From: Geotrypetes seraphini
Taxonomy: Eukaryota > Chordata > Amphibia > Gymnophiona > Dermophiidae
Length of the DNA: 64,000 nucleotides
NCBI RefSeq assembly: GCF_902459505.1
Contig: NC_047094.1
Span: forward strand, 25,033,241-25,097,240
Reading direction: 5' to 3'
The notes beneath the pieces were generated by a model. That model did no database searches and had not been told where the DNA came from. It saw only the letters and a program-made list of their open reading frames with translations. A program made the translations under genes and the position numbers. Position 1 is the first letter of the stretch. Every line of letters begins with the position of its first letter. Below are positions 60,040 to 64,000 of this stretch, in pieces.

Positions 60040-60592
60040 TTAGACTAGTGATTGAAAGGCACCAGCCCGGAACGAGAAGCTGTTAAGGATAATTAAATCT
60101 GGTAAGTTTTACCAAGGTCTTTCTTTTCCCACTTTTTGAAGGGAATCAGTTTTGTAATATTATAAGGAGAGATCTGACAACCACAACTAGAGCAGTTGGT
60201 ATATTTGATTTTCGGGGGGGGGGGGGGTCTGCTCCTTTTTGTTTGATTTTTGGGTAAAAGGGGAGGCTCATTCTGGGGGTCACCCATCAAATGAAGGTCT
60301 TATTCTTTCCAGATTCATAAGCGAGTTCAGACATGTCTCCAGCCAACCACTGGCCAAGTCGCAACTCAGTAAAACTGCTCTCTGGGCTGTACGAAAAACA
60401 CATTCTATGTCATTTCAAGTAAATGTTAATTTGACTCCTAACCCCGCTGATTCTAGTTTGCAAGGACCTGCCAGAATGCCTTCGCATTGTCAAAAAGAGC
60501 ACCCCTAAGGGACGGGACATGCAGATTTTGTCACTGCCCATTTCAAGCACCTACCCAGAGACAAAAACTAAAGGTAACCCCTTAGTATAGCA

Positions 60593-60768
60593 CAGGGGTA
60601 GGGAACTCCGGTCCTCGAGAGCCGTATTCCAGTCGGGTTTTCAGGATTTCCCCCAATGAATATGCATTGAAAGCAGTGTGTGCAAATAGATCTCATGCAT
60701 ATTCATTGAGGAAATCCTGAAAACCCGACTGGAATACGGCTCTCGAGGAACGGAGTTCCCTACCCCTG
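60593..60768. mobile_element. hAT MITE, 176 bp, 8-bp target duplication
   Basis: CAGGGGTAGGGAACTCCGG and CCGTTCCTCG-type complementary ends finish GGAGTTCCCTACCCCTG. GTATAGCA (60585-60592) and GCATAGCA (60769-60776) flank it. The whole element folds on itself (CCGTATTCCAGTCGGGTTTT arms). Confidence 0.85.
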
Positions 60769-60859
60769 GCATAGCAGATCCTTAACACTCTGTAGGAAAG
60801 GCTTAAGGACTGTTAATTATCCGTCATGTAGAGCTGGACTAAATTTGTACGTAAATAAA

Positions 60860-61450
60860 CTAAACTAAACCTTAGGTTTGTATACCGCGCCATCTCCACA
60901 AGCGTAGAGCTCGGCACGGTTTACAGGGTTAGGTTGAAAAGGATCTACAATGAAGGGTTATAGGAAAGGAGTTAGGAAGATAAAGAGGGACAGGGAACCA
61001 AAAAGCGGGAAGTGTTAGATGTTTGAAAAGAGCCAAGTTTTCAGGTGTTTGCGGAAGGATTGGAGGGAACTTGAAACTCTGAGCGGGGATGTGAGATTAT
61101 TCCAGAGTTCTGAGGTTCTAAAGGGGAGGGATGTTCCTAGTTTTCCTATGTGGGATATACCTTTTGTAGAGGGGAATGATAGTTTCAGTTTTCGGTGTTA
61201 ATAGAAGAAATGTCGGACCCTTCTCAACAAATAGAGATTGAAAAAGCATTTTTTTAAACTAAATTGTTGACCTGAGTTTGTAAAGAAGGTGAAGAGTCAA
61301 GCACAAAGCCTAGTATTTTCGAGGAAAATTCAATCGTCAAATGGTCTCCAGACAGCAGGGGGTACTGAAAGAGGGAGAAAATCCGGTTTAAGACCCAGCC
61401 ACAATAATTTAGTCTTTGCAGCATTAAGCTTCATCTGTAACTAGTCTTAA
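60860..61450 (-). repeat. LINE 3' end, antisense
   Basis: (TAAAC)n then TTAGGTTTGTATACCGCGCC...GCACGGTTTACAGGG is the reversed terminus. Antisense untranslated and C-terminal coding remnants follow (GAGATTATTCCAGAGTTCTG). Confidence 0.65.
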
Positions 61451-61679
61451 CCTCAGACTTATTCAGGTCTTTCCTGGTTCTTGACATCTACAATACACAC
61501 ACCTGAAAAGCCCAAAAACCTATAACACAAGGCTGCATTAAGAAATACAGACCGCAAAGAACAAAAGGAAAAACAAAAAAAGAAGAGAAAAACAGTTCTC
61601 CAAGTCGCAGAAAGAGAAGAAAGTAAAACCCACAAGGGAATTCTGAATTCTCTGGAGCAGGATCCCCCTCACAAGGGTG

Positions 61680-61950
61680 TCTCTTTGCGGCCTCTTGGGT
61701 CTCCCGACAGAGGTGGTGAAAGCAAAGCCTGTAACTGGCTTCAAGAAAACTTGCCACAATCGCACAGGATCTCTGGGGGAGAGGAAGGGATATAGTAGAC
61801 GGGACGAATGGGCCGACTGGACAGACCATATGGTCTTTGTCTTCATTTTCTCCGTTTCCCTTGTTTGCACTTCTTTCATTTGTAAAATGTTTATTTCACA
61901 GCCAAAGGAAATAAAGTAATACCTTTTTTTTTATTGGACTAACAATGATT
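61680..61950. repeat. CR1-like LINE 3' end (+) followed by an old antisense repeat
   Basis: GAGGTGGTGAAAGCAAAGCC...CTGGACAGACCATATGGTC (61706-61835) is a CR1-like tail of a third subfamily. AATAAAGTAATACCTTTTTT and ATTGGACTAAC (61907-61945) match, in reverse, the end of the repeat type seen at 63725-63830. Confidence 0.6.
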
Positions 61951-63440
61951 GGCTTATTACTGTTATTCCCTTTATGGTTTTCTTTCATTTCTATATATTA
62001 CTTTGAAAAGTAGACAAACACGACCACACATAGCCAGAGGAGAAAAATCTGCACCAGGGCCTCCTATTAACCTCACAGTTTAAGGGGGGGGGGGGCAGGG
62101 AGGGAGATCGTTTCTCAAATTCCACAAAATAAATGAAAAAGATGGATTTTTAATGCAGAAAGGAACTTTGGAAAAAGTTGCTTCTTACGACATGCAAGAC
62201 TAAATCAACAACCAGAGAATCCCCAGATTATACAATGCTGGAAAATAAATGTTAATCTCCGCTATTTTGCAAGAAAAAGCCACCCGATCCTCTCTCCTTG
62301 TTCCCAATTTCTCTGCCCAAGGAGTGCAGTTACTAGCTTAGGCCCGTGAATGCACAGAAATAAAAATTCTTCATTTTGTTCATACATATTACGCAAGTTA
62401 TTCCAATAGAAAAGGCATCGCCTTATATTTCATTTCTTAATCTTTTTTTCTGTGCATTTCACCGAGGATGAAGCGAATTCCCAGAAACTCTAGAATAGAG
62501 ACCAATACCCCTTTTCTCTTTGCACTTCACCCCCACCACAATTCCAGTGAAATACCCATTCAAAAAGAGAGTTAACTTGATTCACTAAGTGGGGAAAAAA
62601 ATAATACAGATTCCTTTCTTAACTGGATAGATAAAAAAAAAAACCCAAAAAACTAAGCAAGAACCAATAGAGAGAGCTGAAGAGCATGTTTTAACCAGCT
62701 CACTGTTTTAGGAAACATAAATATACACGCTGCTCTAAATTCCCAAAAAATTATAATCAGCAGGTTCAGAACCATTATTTTTTTTTTAAAAAGTATTGTG
62801 CTTTTTAAGTATCTTTCATCGATTAGGACAGAAATTCACTTCACCGAGCTTTATGCAGTCCATGCCCCTAAGAAGTTCTCTGCAAAATGGCCCTGAAGCA
62901 GTTAGCGGGGTCACCCAGCTATTGCACGCTAAAGGAACACACTTATACTGCATTTTACTCTTGATATTTTGTGTTTTAGGGGATTAAAACCATGTTTAGA
63001 CATGTATCTCGCTACAATCCACTCTGTAAAAAAAAATACTGTTTTTAGAAAATATAAATTGTAGGCAGAAAAGGAGCAAAAATAACATGAAAACTGGCTG
63101 GAAGAGCCCTCTGAGGGCTGCTGACTGGAAAGGGATGGGAGGTGGCTGTCTTAAGGGTCCATGGAAGAGAACACAGCCAGTACACAGCCAGTGACCAGGA
63201 TTCTGTGCGTCTGGTGGTGGCGGGATGCTTGCTTGGTAGCCAGAGCCGTGGGGCTCCAGACCTGCCCTGCCCAATAATCCTTCAGTATAAAGGGGTACTG
63301 AAGGAGCCCAGAATACAAACGCTCGCTGAATTATACTCTTTACAAACAAATGGCATAAGTGTTTACAGTGGGGAGGTGCCACGTCAGTCCACTTGAGTAT
63401 ACAGAAGTGAAGGGGTTTTTATTTTTCCTTAAAGCTAACA
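61951..63440. other. Unique sequence without a recognised gene
   Basis: No repeat termini apart from short homopolymers (for example G at 62083-62094, T near 62779). No CCZ1-like exon was found. It may be intron or the region beyond the 3' end of a minus-strand gene. Confidence 0.4.
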
Positions 63441-64000
63441 CTTTTATTGAATTAACTGAAGAGTCCCCCCCCCCCCACCCCTTCCTCAGAATAAGCTGTA
63501 TGAAAGGAAACTAGCACAATCAAAAAAAACAAGGACACACTAGAAATAAAGCCCAGATCTTAGCTTAGTCCCCACACATTATGAGCCAAAAATTACACTG
63601 CCCAACACCTTCTGATCTCCAAAGAAGTAAGAACTATACCATGCCTCCCCCTCCCCCCATGGTTTTCTTTCAGGTCTCTGTGACATGCTTTGCATAATTC
63701 ACTGTACGTTCCCTTACACTTCCCGTCCTGACCTGAGGAAGGGATAACCACCTCCAGAAAGCTGAAGGCCTGTATTAAATGAATTCAGCAAAAAACGTTA
63801 TCACCTTATATTAAAAAAACTTTCTTTCCATACACTGATGGGAGCCACACTGGGCGATTCTTTGCTGATCCCAAAAGCAGTAAACAAACTCCAAATTAAA
63901 TGGAAATGCAGATGCTGCCACTTCAGGGAGGGGGGAGGGGATGAAATCTTATGGAGCAGAACCACTTGGGGCTGGGCCGCTTCAAGTATGTAAAAATTGG
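63441..64000 (-). other. Possible 3'UTR end of a minus-strand gene
   Basis: On the minus strand, AATAAA at about 63448-63443 follows TTCAGTTAATTC and precedes a plausible cleavage zone, with a U-rich downstream element near 63415. The upstream sequence is largely unique but includes an old repeat at 63725-63830 (CCTGAGGAAGG...TTATCACCTTAT). No coding sequence is visible before the window ends. Confidence 0.3.

Overview
The window is vertebrate nuclear DNA. It carries two protein-coding genes, both on the + strand, in very large repeat-filled introns. The first is a complete oncomodulin/beta-parvalbumin gene (OCM-like): four coding exons between 1826 and 18702, 109 residues, two intact EF-hand loops. 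The second is the first half of CCZ1, a subunit of the MON1-CCZ1 exchange factor for RAB7: eight coding exons between 23452 and 48760, 250 residues. The remaining CCZ1 exons are not visible and probably lie beyond the right edge. OCM next to CCZ1 is a gene order I know from human and other tetrapods. A non-mammalian L1 with long open frames, CR1/L2-type LINEs, CORE-SINEs, many hAT and Harbinger MITEs and a Penelope-like fragment suggest an amphibian, most likely a caecilian. The organism call is an inference.

Layout. 1-1800: degraded retroelement debris, including a hammerhead-ribozyme-like fold on the minus strand (121-171), then small palindromic MITEs. 1826-18950: OCM with introns of about 8.5, 1.4 and 6.6 kb, full of LINE 3' ends, MITEs and two hAT-like elements. 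18950-23200: intergenic repeats followed by about 1 kb of plain sequence. 23200-23541: GC-rich CCZ1 promoter (GC box, CRE, ETS-type site) and exon 1. 23542-48760: CCZ1 exons 2-8. Intron 6 holds a multiply interrupted L2-type LINE; intron 7 holds a roughly 1.1-kb tandem array, a foldback insertion and several hAT and mariner-type elements. 50269-57555: a nearly full-length L1 whose ORF2 is split by a 1.1-kb non-autonomous hAT. 57556-61900: a minisatellite, MITEs, a SINE and a 5'-truncated L1 with clear target duplications. 61950-64000: mostly unique sequence that may belong to a neighbouring minus-strand transcript.

The two host genes are not known to act together: oncomodulin is a cytosolic calcium buffer and CCZ1 acts in endosome maturation. 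They are neighbours by conserved synteny. The most unusual material is in the mobile DNA: non-autonomous TIR elements that repeatedly combine a polypyrimidine tract with a GC-rich hairpin, two copies of one hAT that differ in internal minisatellite length, multi-level nesting, and retroelement tails that repeatedly grow tandem arrays. No retrovirus, LTR element, Polinton, CRISPR array or tRNA gene was recognised.
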